From contig UCOA01000156.1 of the NCBI GenBank assembly GCA_900474095.1, positions 1-37,191 on the forward strand: a stretch of 37,191 bases of DNA, written 5' to 3'. The stretch's first letter is position 1. The number at the start of each line of letters is the position of its first letter. Source of the DNA: Hyphomicrobiales bacterium. GTDB lineage: Bacteria > Pseudomonadota > Alphaproteobacteria > Rhizobiales > Rhizobiaceae. The notes below the pieces were generated by a model. The model had not been told where the DNA came from. It was given only the letters and a program-made list of their open reading frames with translations, and did not search any database. A program made the position numbers and the translations under genes. This document shows positions 1 to 7,716 of this stretch, one piece after another.

Positions 1-20
1 CGTGGGCACATGTGCCCACG
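1..20. promoter_or_regulatory. Perfect 20-bp palindrome ahead of sugar permease
   Basis: CGTGGGCACATGTGCCCACG is identical to its own reverse complement. It lies 33 bases before the first permease, where the gene for the periplasmic binding protein would normally end. As RNA it could form a hairpin that stabilises or partly terminates a binding-protein message; as DNA it could be an operator. It touches the window edge, so it may be longer. No T-run follows, so it is not a classical terminator. Confidence 0.6.
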
Positions 21-53
21 GTCTTCCCAGGCTGAAGAAACGGATACCCATCC

Positions 54-980
54 ATGACCACATCACACAGATCCGGCGAAAGGCCTGGATTTTTTGCCTT
101 TGCCCGCGAGCATACCTTCGTGACGATTTTCGGCATCCTGATGCCGCTCGCTGTCTTTGCCGTTTTCGTCGGCTATCCGATCCTGTTCACCATCTATCTC
201 AGCCTGTTCGAATGGAACGGCATGACGCCGGAAAAGACCTTCGTCGGACTGGAAAACTACCGGTACATGATCGGCGACAGCCATTTCCACATCGCGCTGC
301 TCAACAATTTCAAATGGCTGGCTGTCACCCTCGCATTTCCCGTCCTCGCCGGCCTGCTGATTGCCTATGCGCTGCGCAACAAGATCCTGCCGGCCCCAGC
401 CCTGGTGCGAACCATCATCTTCTTTCCGGTGACGATGTCGCTGATCTCCGTCGGCCTGATGTTTCTTCTGATCCTCAACCCGCTGTTCGGCGCTTTCGAT
501 ACGGTTCTGCGTTCCGTGGGCCTCGACTTCCTGGTGACGGAATGGTTCGGAAACTACAAGGTCGCGATCTATACGCTGGCGATCGTTTCCGGCTGGGCTT
601 TTACCGGCATGCCAATGATCTTCTATTATGCCGGTCTCGGCGACGTACCGAAGGAGACATTCGATGCCGCCCGCATCGAAGGAGCCGGGCACTGGCGGAT
701 GTTGACCAAGGTGGCCGTCCCGCAACTCAGACCCGTGACTGCCGTCGTTGTCATGCTGACGCTGTTTGAGTCGCTGCGCGCCTTCGATCTGGTCGCCGTC
801 ATGACCAAAGGCGCACCCTTCGGCCATACCAATGTTCTCGGCTACATCGTCTATCTCGAAAGTTTCTGGAACACACGCTTCGGCTACGGCGCGGCAATAT
901 CCGTGGCGATCCTCGTCGTCTCGGCATTGATGGCCCTGGTCATCCTGAAGAAACTGATGAAAGGAGCCTTCGATGTCTGA
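54..980 (+). CDS. Sugar ABC transporter permease, MalF/UgpA type
   Basis: This is an inner-membrane permease of a carbohydrate importer (CUT1 class, binding_protein-dependent transport family). The 308-residue product has about six hydrophobic segments, the first near residues 22-45 and the last near 278-300. The cytoplasmic EAA-like loop that docks on the ATPase is near residues 203-225 (DAARIEGAG). It overlaps the next permease by 8 bases, so the two are translationally coupled, and the ATPase follows. The binding protein is not in the window and is presumably to the left. The ATG at 54 lacks a strong ribosome-binding site, so the exact start is less certain than the family. The sugar cannot be predicted. 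Confidence 0.93.
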   Translation: MTTSHRSGERPGFFAFAREHTFVTIFGILMPLAVFAVFVGYPILFTIYLSLFEWNGMTPEKTFVGLENYRYMIGDSHFHIALLNNFKWLAVTLAFPVLAGLLIAYALRNKILPAPALVRTIIFFPVTMSLISVGLMFLLILNPLFGAFDTVLRSVGLDFLVTEWFGNYKVAIYTLAIVSGWAFTGMPMIFYYAGLGDVPKETFDAARIEGAGHWRMLTKVAVPQLRPVTAVVVMLTLFESLRAFDLVAVMTKGAPFGHTNVLGYIVYLESFWNTRFGYGAAISVAILVVSALMALVILKKLMKGAFDV

Positions 981-1836
981 CACGCTCATTGTGGCACATC
1001 GGCGCGATCTGTTCCGATTTACGGCGCGGTTCCTCGGCTACACCCTGCTTGCCGTCCTGCTTGCCATCTGGTCCGGGCCAATCATTCTGGTGCTGATCAC
1101 CTCGATCAAATCGAACCAGGACTTCCTCGCCGGCCCTTTTTCCATTCCCGCGTACCCGACGTTCCAGCCCTACATCGACGTCTGGAATTCGTTGGGCTTC
1201 AGCGGCCTGCTCGCCAACAGCTTCCTCTATGCGACCGCCGGTTCGGCGCTTGCGGTCCTGCTGGCCTTGGTTCCGGCCTTCGCCCTATCGCGCATGGAGG
1301 TTCCCGGCAAGACGTTCATCTTCGGGCTGATCCTGACCGGTCTCATGCTGCCGCAGCAGACGGTGCTTATTCCGCTCTACGACACGCTGCGCACGCTGCA
1401 CCTGCTCGATACCAAGATCGGGCTGATCATCGTTCACGCCGCCTATGGCATGCCGGCTCAGATTCTCATCCTGCGTGGTTTCATGACCAGCATCCCGCGG
1501 GAAATCGAGAAGGCGGCCTATATCGAAGGGGCGACCGATTTCCAGGTGTTCTACAAGATCATTCTGCCGCTGTCCCTGCCGGGCATCGTCGTGGGCTTCA
1601 CGCTGAATTTCATCGCGATCTGGAAGGAGTTCGTCTTCGGCCTGGTGCTTTTGAATTCCGAGCAGAATTTTCCGGTCACGGTCGGCATGCTAAAGCTGAA
1701 CAGCGATCGCTATATGGCAGTGTTCAACCTGCCGGCCGCCGGCCTCGTCATCTCCCAGCTTCCCATCATCGTCCTGTTCATCCTGACCTATCGCAAGATT
1801 GCCTCGGGCAATTTCGCAGGCGCAGTCAAGGGTTGA
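973..1836 (+). CDS. Sugar ABC transporter permease, MalG/UgpE type
   Basis: Second inner-membrane subunit of the same CUT1 importer, expected to pair with the upstream permease. The 287-residue product starts with a hydrophobic segment at about 20-42. It has a well-kept EAA loop near residues 177-200 (EKAAYIEGATDFQVFYKIIL), the contact site for the ATPase. The start is supported by AAAGGAG six bases upstream, inside the end of the previous gene. The 8-base overlap implies coupled synthesis. The substrate is not evident. Confidence 0.94.
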   Translation: MSDTLIVAHRRDLFRFTARFLGYTLLAVLLAIWSGPIILVLITSIKSNQDFLAGPFSIPAYPTFQPYIDVWNSLGFSGLLANSFLYATAGSALAVLLALVPAFALSRMEVPGKTFIFGLILTGLMLPQQTVLIPLYDTLRTLHLLDTKIGLIIVHAAYGMPAQILILRGFMTSIPREIEKAAYIEGATDFQVFYKIILPLSLPGIVVGFTLNFIAIWKEFVFGLVLLNSEQNFPVTVGMLKLNSDRYMAVFNLPAAGLVISQLPIIVLFILTYRKIASGNFAGAVKG

Positions 1837-1869
1837 GCACAGGTATCTGGCACAAGGAATTGCATTCAC

Positions 1870-2970
1870 ATGGCTGAAGTTTCCCTCACCCACATCGAAA
1901 AAAGATATGGCGCCCACACCGTCATTCCGCGCCTGGACCTGACCATTCGCGATGGCGAATTCACCGTACTCGTCGGCCCCTCTGGTTGCGGCAAGTCAAC
2001 CACGCTGCAGATGATCGCCGGTCTGGAATCCATTTCAGGCGGACGATTGATGATCGGCGGCGTCGATGTCACGCATCTTCCGCCCAAGGACCGCAACATC
2101 TCGATGGTCTTCCAGTCCTATGCGCTGTTTCCCCATATGAATGTCCGCGACAATATCAGCTTCGGGCTGAAGACCCGCCGCGTGCCGACGGCGGAAGCCA
2201 ATCAACTGGTCGCGGACGTATCGAAAAGGCTGAAGATGGAGAACTATCTCGACCGGCTGCCGCGGGAACTTTCCGGCGGACAGCGCCAGCGCGTGGCGCT
2301 TGGCCGTGCGCTGGTGCGCCGGCCCGGCGTTTTCCTGATGGACGAACCCCTGTCCAATCTGGACGCGAAACTGCGGGTCGAAGCCCGAAGCTTTCTCAGC
2401 AAGATGCATCAGGAACTGGGAATCACCACCGTCTACGTCACGCACGATCAGTCGGAAGCCATGACGATGGGGTCACGTATCGTCGTGATGAACGGCGGCA
2501 CGATCCAGCAGGCAGCGCCGCCGATGGAGGTGTACCGCCGCCCGGCCAACCGCTTCGTCGCCGGCTTCATCGGCTCGCCGTCGATGAATTTCATCGATCT
2601 CGATGTCGCTTCACCCGCCGAACTGGTGGACGCGAAGAACGGCATCCGTATTTCCGTTCCACAACGCCGGCAGGCCGAGCTGGCGAAATCCGGCCTTCGC
2701 GCCGTCGTTCTCGGGCTGCGGCCTGAGCACGTCAAGCTGGCAGCCGATGGCGAGGCAAGCCTCGGTGCGACGAGCTTCAAAATCGAGGTCTGCCAGTTTC
2801 TGGGCTCGGAGACGCTCCTCGACATTACGCGCGGCACCTGCCGGGTCATTGCAAGAGTGGGGGCCGAGGAAACCGTGAAACAGCGCGAGGACCGCATTTT
2901 TGTGTTCGATATGGACCACGCCCATTTCTTCGACCCCGATTCGGGAAATAACATTGCCTTGAATAGTTGA
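1870..2970 (+). CDS. Sugar ABC transporter ATPase, UgpC/MalK type
   Basis: ATP-hydrolysing subunit that powers the two permeases. The 366-residue protein has Walker A GPSGCGKST near residue 37, the MalK-like Q-loop segment MVFQSYALFPHM, signature LSGGQRQRVALGRAL, Walker B VFLMDEPLSNLD and the switch histidine in YVTHDQSEA. The C-terminal ~130 residues match the regulatory beta-barrel (TOBE/MalK C-domain) found in sugar ATPases. An AAGGAA ribosome-binding site lies about ten bases before the ATG. It closes a permease-permease-ATPase operon and is followed by a LacI regulator on the same strand. Confidence 0.95.
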   Translation: MAEVSLTHIEKRYGAHTVIPRLDLTIRDGEFTVLVGPSGCGKSTTLQMIAGLESISGGRLMIGGVDVTHLPPKDRNISMVFQSYALFPHMNVRDNISFGLKTRRVPTAEANQLVADVSKRLKMENYLDRLPRELSGGQRQRVALGRALVRRPGVFLMDEPLSNLDAKLRVEARSFLSKMHQELGITTVYVTHDQSEAMTMGSRIVVMNGGTIQQAAPPMEVYRRPANRFVAGFIGSPSMNFIDLDVASPAELVDAKNGIRISVPQRRQAELAKSGLRAVVLGLRPEHVKLAADGEASLGATSFKIEVCQFLGSETLLDITRGTCRVIARVGAEETVKQREDRIFVFDMDHAHFFDPDSGNNIALNS

Positions 2971-3012
2971 CGACGCTTGTCTGGTCGAAGCCGAGCCGAC
3001 ACGATAGACGGG

Positions 3013-3026
3013 GTGTTTAGAAACAC
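3013..3026. promoter_or_regulatory. Inverted repeat, candidate LacI-family operator
   Basis: GTGTTT-AG-AAACAC has perfect 6-bp arms and lies 24 bases before the LacI-family start codon. Its size and symmetry suit a LacI-type dimer, although the usual central CG is AG here. The position suggests autoregulation. It could also be a leader hairpin. Confidence 0.4.
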
Positions 3027-3049
3027 GATTTGACTGAGAAGCAAGGTAA

Positions 3050-4057
3050 ATGGCCACGATCGCCGATGTTGCAAGGATTGCCGGAGTTTCGCAATCCACC
3101 GTATCCCACGTCATCAATGGGACGCGATTTGTTAAGCCGGAAACGGAACAGGCGGTGCGCGACGCCGTTTTACGCACCGGCTATACACCCAACACACTCG
3201 CCCGCGCTCTGGCCCGGTCATCATCGAGCAACAGCGTCGGCATCGCAATTTCCGCGATATCCAATCCCTATTTCGCCGATATTATTCGGGCCGTGGAAAG
3301 CGAATGCGCCGCGTGCGGCATGACCGTTTTCTTGGCCGATACGCATGACACACCCGAAAAGGAGCTGGAGGTCGTTCAGGCGCTGCACCAGTTGCGCGTC
3401 GATGGGATTATCATCGCGCCTTGCTCGACGGACGAACTTGGGGCGCTTCGCTATCTCGAAGATCACGCCATCCCTACTGTGCTCGTCGATCGGTTGGCTT
3501 CCACGAAATTCGATCAGGTTGGCGTACAGAATGCCAAGTCGATGGAGGTTTTGGTCGAGCATCTTGTCAAGCGCGGTCACACGCGGATTGGCCTGATCCC
3601 AGGCCACCCGGGCTTCGCTACAACCTTGGAGCGCATCGATGGTTTCGTGAACGCGGCGCGCCGGGCAAAATTGCAAGCCAGCGAATGCTCTGTCGCGCCG
3701 GGTTCGAACGATGTGGACAGCGCGGCAAAATCCACGATCGACATGATGAGCCGTGCGGTATGTCCAACCGCACTCGTTGCCGGCAACAACATGGCAACGA
3801 TCGGCATCATGCGAGGACTGAAATCGCTTGGCAAACGTGTTCCGGACGATATCGCCCTTGTGGGATTTGACGATTTCGAGTGGGCCGATTGCTTCGAACC
3901 ACGCCTTACAGTCATCGCTCAACCCTGTATCGAACTCGGCCGCAGATCGGCCAAGCTCTTGCTCGACCGGATAAAGGATCCGGGCAAGGCGCCAAAGACA
4001 GTGAGGGTGAAAACAAGTCTTATTGTTCGCAACTCGTGCGGATCGTCAACTCGTTGA
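3050..4057 (+). CDS. LacI-family transcriptional regulator
   Basis: Sugar-responsive DNA-binding protein of 335 residues. The N-terminal ~55 residues are a textbook LacI helix-turn-helix and hinge (TIADVARIAGVSQSTVSHVI, then the AQVNxxA-like TPNTLARALA). The rest is a periplasmic-binding-protein-like sensor domain, with GIAISAISNPYF near residue 64 and the D-x-x-A-x-G-x-x-x-G-like IALVGFDDFEWAD near 270. It lies 79 bases after the ABC ATPase and probably controls that importer. The gene directly downstream is a broken RbsC-type permease, so it may once have belonged to a ribose-type cluster. The effector is unknown. Confidence 0.93.
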   Translation: MATIADVARIAGVSQSTVSHVINGTRFVKPETEQAVRDAVLRTGYTPNTLARALARSSSSNSVGIAISAISNPYFADIIRAVESECAACGMTVFLADTHDTPEKELEVVQALHQLRVDGIIIAPCSTDELGALRYLEDHAIPTVLVDRLASTKFDQVGVQNAKSMEVLVEHLVKRGHTRIGLIPGHPGFATTLERIDGFVNAARRAKLQASECSVAPGSNDVDSAAKSTIDMMSRAVCPTALVAGNNMATIGIMRGLKSLGKRVPDDIALVGFDDFEWADCFEPRLTVIAQPCIELGRRSAKLLLDRIKDPGKAPKTVRVKTSLIVRNSCGSSTR

Positions 4058-4060
4058 CAT

Positions 4061-4283
4061 CACGCTCAGCTCGCGTTTATTGGTGGCGTGAGCCTGGGCG
4101 GTGGCCGGAGTCATTGGCGTCGTGAGCGGCGTGCTTTTGATCGGCGTCATCAACAATCTGCTGACGCTGGCTCAGGTTCCATCCTTCTATGTCCAAGCAT
4201 CGACGGGAGCCGTCATCATCGTCGCTGCGATACTTACAACGGTTGCGAGCACACGGTCGAGCGAAGTCCGGACGCGTACCTAA
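4061..4283 (+). pseudogene. Remnant of RbsC-type sugar permease (C-terminal end)
   Basis: Only the last part of a ribose/xylose-type (CUT2) permease is left. In the reading frame of the LacI gene, just past its stop, the DNA encodes IGGVSLGGGR (about 4079-4108). From about 4101 another frame encodes VAGVIG, GVLLIGVINNLLTLAQV and SFYVQASTGAVIIVAAIL, ending in TAA at 4281-4283. These two pieces are adjacent in intact RbsC-like proteins, so a small frame-disrupting deletion separates them. There is no start or ribosome-binding site. A 60-residue open frame here from GTG 4101 is therefore unlikely to be a gene of its own. Confidence 0.7.
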
Positions 4284-4352
4284 ATTTAAACCAAAGCGTC
4301 AATCCAAGAAACTACTTCGGAGCATTAAGTTTGCAGTGTCGGCATTCTGATG

Positions 4353-4393
4353 AAAATGAGCCGAGGCTGCGATGGTAGCCTCGGCTCATTTTT
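4353..4393. terminator. Strong bidirectional rho-independent terminator
   Basis: Perfect 13-bp arms ATGAGCCGAGGCT (4356-4368) and AGCCTCGGCTCAT (4377-4389) enclose an 8-base loop. An A-run precedes and a T-run follows, so it works in either direction. It ends transcription from the LacI side (plus strand) and from the aminotransferase gene whose stop is at 4398 (minus strand). Confidence 0.93.
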
Positions 4394-4397
4394 GTGA

Positions 4398-5714
4398 TCA
4401 GAGCGATTTCAACACATCGCCCAACGCACCCACCAGCATGTCAGCATTTTCGCGGGAGAAGACCAGCGGTGGCCGGATTTTCAGGATGTTGGCGTGGGGC
4501 CCGGAGGCGCTGATAAGGATACGGCGTTCGCGCAGGCCGTTGACGATGCGCGTCGTCAGCGCGGCATCGGGGTGCTTGGCGACCGAGTCGGCGACGATCT
4601 CGACTCCGATGAATAGGCCGGAGCCGCGCACATCGCCGAAGGCCGGATGGCTGGTGGCCAGGCCCCTGAGGCCGTTCATCAGGTAGCGTCCGACTTCCAG
4701 CGCGTTCTGTTGCAAACCTTCTATGCGGATCGTGTCCAGCACGGCCTTGCCGGCGGCGGCCGCGACCGGATTGCCGCCGAACGTGTTGAAATAGCGCGCC
4801 CGTGGGCCGAATTCGGCGATCACTTCAGGGCGAAGCACGATGCCTGCCATGGGATAGCCGTTGCCCATCGGCTTGCCGATCGTCACCATGTCGGGCGCAA
4901 CGCCGTGGCGCTCGAAACCCCACATGGCCTCGCCGGTGCGGCCGAAACCCGGCTGCACTTCGTCGGCAATGAAGAGGCCGCCCGCCTCGTGGATTGCGTC
5001 CACCGCCGACTTCAAAAAACCCTTCGGGCCCGCGAAAATGCCGTCGCTCGAAAAGATCGTGTCGGTGATCAGCATGGCTGGCTTGATGCCGTGGCGCTTC
5101 AGGTCGGCGATCGCCGCGCGCACGTCGCGGCCGAACTTTTCCATCAGCTCGTCCGGCGAATGACGGTAGCTGTCCGGCGCGGCGACGGTGCGCACATGCG
5201 GACCCAGTGTCACGGATTCGCCGAGCGAGGGCGAGAACTCGGCCACCGCGCTCGTCAGGCCGTGATAGGCGAGATCGGTTGCAATGATGCCGGTGCCGCC
5301 TGTCACATAGCGGGCGATGCGCACGGCGAGGTCGTTCGCCTCGCTGCCGGTGCAGGTGAACATGGCCTGGCTGAGCGCGTCCGGGAAGGTCGCCGTCAGC
5401 GCCTCGGCATAGTCAACGATGCCTTCGTGCAGATACCGCGTGTGGGTGTTCAGCACGGCGGTCTGCTGCGTGATCGCCTCCACCACGCGCGGGTGGCAAT
5501 GGCCCAATGAGGCAACGTTATTGTAGGCGTCGAGATACCGTTCGCCGGCCATATCATAGAGGAAGACACCTTCGCCGCGCACGAGATGCAGCGGCTTTTC
5601 GTAGAAGAGGCGGTAGGCGGGGCCGAGCACCTTTTCGCGTCGCGCAATCAGCGCCCGTTCCGCCTCGTTCAGCCGTTCGAAATCTTCGCGCGAAAAAGCA
5701 TTCACCATCGACAT
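4398..5714 (-). CDS. Class III PLP enzyme, phospho-lyase/aminotransferase type
   Basis: A 438-residue PLP enzyme of aminotransferase class III. Visible features are the phosphate-binding GSEAND (residues 123-128), the cofactor aspartate in ADEVQPGFGRTG (D251) and the Schiff-base lysine K281 in VTIGKPMGNGYP. The GKPMGNG context is typical of the branch containing animal ethanolamine-phosphate and 5-phosphohydroxy-lysine phospho-lyases, which release ammonia and phosphate rather than transaminate. The kinase stop lies 3 bases before its start, so kinase and lyase form one minus-strand unit. I infer that it acts on the kinase product. Ordinary transaminase activity cannot be excluded. A GAGG motif precedes the ATG at 5714. 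Confidence 0.88.
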   Translation of the reverse strand: MSMVNAFSREDFERLNEAERALIARREKVLGPAYRLFYEKPLHLVRGEGVFLYDMAGERYLDAYNNVASLGHCHPRVVEAITQQTAVLNTHTRYLHEGIVDYAEALTATFPDALSQAMFTCTGSEANDLAVRIARYVTGGTGIIATDLAYHGLTSAVAEFSPSLGESVTLGPHVRTVAAPDSYRHSPDELMEKFGRDVRAAIADLKRHGIKPAMLITDTIFSSDGIFAGPKGFLKSAVDAIHEAGGLFIADEVQPGFGRTGEAMWGFERHGVAPDMVTIGKPMGNGYPMAGIVLRPEVIAEFGPRARYFNTFGGNPVAAAAGKAVLDTIRIEGLQQNALEVGRYLMNGLRGLATSHPAFGDVRGSGLFIGVEIVADSVAKHPDAALTTRIVNGLRERRILISASGPHANILKIRPPLVFSRENADMLVGALGDVLKSL

Positions 5715-5717
5715 GAT

Positions 5718-6767
5718 TCAGGCCTCGGAAAGGTTGGGCAGGAGCGTCTTCAGCCCGGCCAGTGTGAGATCGGAAATGTTTTGCAGCCCCCGCCAGGCGG
5801 TGACATGGTTGCGCATGATATAGTCGCGGTTTTCCGGAAAAAGCGCGGACCGCCACTCGGCGATGATGATCGACATCGCCAGCCGTGAGCGCGCGAGAAG
5901 CGGCAGAAGTTCGATTTCGCCAGGCTCGAGCGCGCGGGCAGATAGAAAGCCCTCAAGGAAGGCACGGGTGCGCGCTGGCCAGTTGTCGGTCGCCAGATGG
6001 TAGGAGACAGCGACGGCGAGATCGTTGATCAGCGGTGCATGCACCATGTCGCCGAAGTCGATGATGCCGACGACATCGGTCGGCACCGCCGGATCGAGCA
6101 GGATATTGTGGGGGTTGAAATCGTTGTGGATGATCTGCCAGCGCTGGAGCGCAGCGATGGCGGGCAGCGACCGCTCGAATTCGCCGAGAACGGCCTCGAC
6201 CTGTGCCCGGCGTTCCGGCGCGACATGGTCGATGACGGCGGCAAGGTCGAGCGTATGGGAGATGTCCCACATGAGCTTTCCGGCCGGCGGACGCCCGTTA
6301 TAGTCCTTGAGGCCGAGTCCCAGCTCCGCGAGCGCGCGGCCGACATTGTGGCTCTGCGCTTCGGATGCAGGCGTGCGGTATTGCAGTTCACCGCGCAGGA
6401 AGGTGAGCAGGCGCATAATGCGCGGGCCGTCGGCGGTGGAAAGCGTATGGCTCGGTGCGCCGCCTTTCGTCGACACGAGCCGCGGCACGGGCACCGCGGG
6501 TGCTATAGCCGCCAGATGTAGTAGCGCGCCGTCCTGGAATTCGAGGGCGGCCGGGTCTTCGGCAGCGTTGGCGATCTTGAGGACGAAGTCCGTCCCGTCC
6601 GCACGGGTGAAGAGGAAGGTCTCGTCCCGCTCGCTGGAAAGCCGCTTTGCGGCGCCGTCGAGGCCATAGACGTCCGCGACCGCAGCCTCGGCATCGGCAA
6701 TTGCCGTGGCGCTCCATGTCGCCGACATGGAGTCCGTCTTCTTGGTGGCGGGCAATGGCTCCGTCAT
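5718..6767 (-). CDS. APH-family small-molecule kinase (hydroxylysine kinase-like)
   Basis: Aminoglycoside-phosphotransferase-fold kinase of about 349 residues. It carries the ATP-contact lysine in FVLKIAN (about K64), the catalytic loop HNDFNPHN (base D216, N221) and the metal-binding DFGD (D237). The fold phosphorylates hydroxyl groups of small molecules. Adjacency to the phospho-lyase-type PLP enzyme suggests it phosphorylates a hydroxy-amine or hydroxy-amino acid, as hydroxylysine kinase does. The open frame runs upstream to 6908, but the ATG at 6767 has GGAG seven bases before it and the extra 47 residues look non-coding. Another ATG at 6728 has a weaker site. It is divergent from the GntR gene. 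Confidence 0.87.
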   Translation of the reverse strand: MTEPLPATKKTDSMSATWSATAIADAEAAVADVYGLDGAAKRLSSERDETFLFTRADGTDFVLKIANAAEDPAALEFQDGALLHLAAIAPAVPVPRLVSTKGGAPSHTLSTADGPRIMRLLTFLRGELQYRTPASEAQSHNVGRALAELGLGLKDYNGRPPAGKLMWDISHTLDLAAVIDHVAPERRAQVEAVLGEFERSLPAIAALQRWQIIHNDFNPHNILLDPAVPTDVVGIIDFGDMVHAPLINDLAVAVSYHLATDNWPARTRAFLEGFLSARALEPGEIELLPLLARSRLAMSIIIAEWRSALFPENRDYIMRNHVTAWRGLQNISDLTLAGLKTLLPNLSEA

Positions 6768-6896
6768 GCTTGCTCCGTTGCGCGCGGCTTCCCGCGTTTC
6801 CCCCGATGGCCGCCCTGTTTTGCCGGGTTCCGATCGCCCGTTGAAAGCAGTTTGGCAGCCTTGCACCGGGCAGAAAGTACCGGCCGCTGCAGACTG

Positions 6897-6932
6897 TACT
6901 TGAAACACGTCAAAAAAGATGCATCAAGTATC
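6897..6932. promoter_or_regulatory. Candidate GntR operator in divergent kinase/GntR promoter
   Basis: GATGCATCAAGTATC lies at 6918-6932 and differs at two positions from GATGTATCAAGCATC at 7686-7700. An opposed half-site TACTTGA at 6897-6903 mirrors TCAAGTA at 6924-6930. The site sits 29 bases before the GntR start and 150 bases before the kinase start, so one regulator could control both directions. Assignment to the adjacent GntR protein is inferred. Confidence 0.55.
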
Positions 6933-6960
6933 CTACTAATCGATTTCCCGGATCAATTCC

Positions 6961-7641
6961 ATGCCTGAATTCACGACACTGGAATATGAGAACCTGAACA
7001 GCGCGGTCTACGGTGCGCTGTGCGATGCTCTGATCCAAGGCCGGTTCCAGCCCGGCGACAGGTTGAAGATCCGCGATCTCGCCGAGCAGTTCGGCACGAG
7101 CGTCACGCCGATCCGCGATGCCATTCTCCGGCTTGCCAATGACGAGGCGATCATCTTCCGCTCGCCGCGCGACATTCGCATTCCGGGCCTCAGCGAGAGC
7201 CGCTACCGGGAGATCCGGTCGATCCGCGTTCGCCTGGAGGGGCTTGCCGCGGAAACGGCCGCTCAGGTGGCGACGAGCGCCGATATCGAGGCTTTGGAGC
7301 GCATTTTGCGCGAAAACGAGCAGGCAATCGAGGCGGGCGACCGTCTGAAAGGCACGCAGCTCAACCAGGCTTTCCACTTCATACTGCCGCAGATCGCCGG
7401 GCTTCCGGTGCTGAATGGCATCCTGCGGCGGCTGTGGCTGCAGATGGGGCCGCATATTTCCGACGCCTATATCCAGGGTGGCCGGGCGATGATCGACCAT
7501 CATTATCCGGTCGTGGAGGCGTTGAAACGGCATGATTCCGCGGCCGCCTCCATGGCGATCGTCGATGACATCCTGCTCGGCGGCAAGCCGATTCTGGAAC
7601 GCATCGAGCGGGGCGAGGAGCGGCAGACTCGGCGGGCCTAG
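6961..7641 (+). CDS. GntR-family regulator, FCD (FadR) subfamily
   Basis: A 226-residue transcription regulator. Residues ~10-75 form the winged helix-turn-helix (LIQGRFQPGDRLKIRDLAEQ, then GTSVTPIRDAILRLANDEAI). Residues ~85-210 form an all-helical FCD ligand domain, with the histidines typical of its metal/ligand pocket in FHFIL and DHHYPVVEAL. Proteins of this subfamily usually repress catabolic genes until an acid or amino compound binds. It is divergent from the kinase and 75 bases before the SDR start. A repeated 15-bp motif occurs on both sides of it. The effector is probably the substrate or an intermediate of this locus. Confidence 0.93.
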   Translation: MPEFTTLEYENLNSAVYGALCDALIQGRFQPGDRLKIRDLAEQFGTSVTPIRDAILRLANDEAIIFRSPRDIRIPGLSESRYREIRSIRVRLEGLAAETAAQVATSADIEALERILRENEQAIEAGDRLKGTQLNQAFHFILPQIAGLPVLNGILRRLWLQMGPHISDAYIQGGRAMIDHHYPVVEALKRHDSAAASMAIVDDILLGGKPILERIERGEERQTRRA

Positions 7642-7685
7642 GCCTTTCGCGAGAGGAGGCTTGCATTTCGCGAGCCGCCGATTAC

Positions 7686-7700
7686 GATGTATCAAGCATC
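7686..7700. promoter_or_regulatory. Second copy of the GntR-type operator motif
   Basis: GATGTATCAAGCATC, with GATG/CATC arms, matches the 6918 motif at 13 of 15 positions. It ends 16 bases before the SDR start codon at 7717. A binding protein here would block transcription into the SDR and the transporter genes behind it. The ATG inside the motif (7687) is therefore unlikely to be the SDR start. Confidence 0.5.
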
Positions 7701-7716
7701 AACGGAGAATGCTCGC

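Noticed and set aside
4101-4283. A 60-residue small membrane protein
   Set aside because: Its sequence is the tail of an RbsC-type permease, it starts at a GTG without a ribosome-binding site, and an upstream piece of the same permease lies in another frame.
6768-6908. N-terminal extension of the kinase frame
   Set aside because: The added residues show no conservation-like pattern, and ATG 6767 has a proper GGAG ribosome-binding site.
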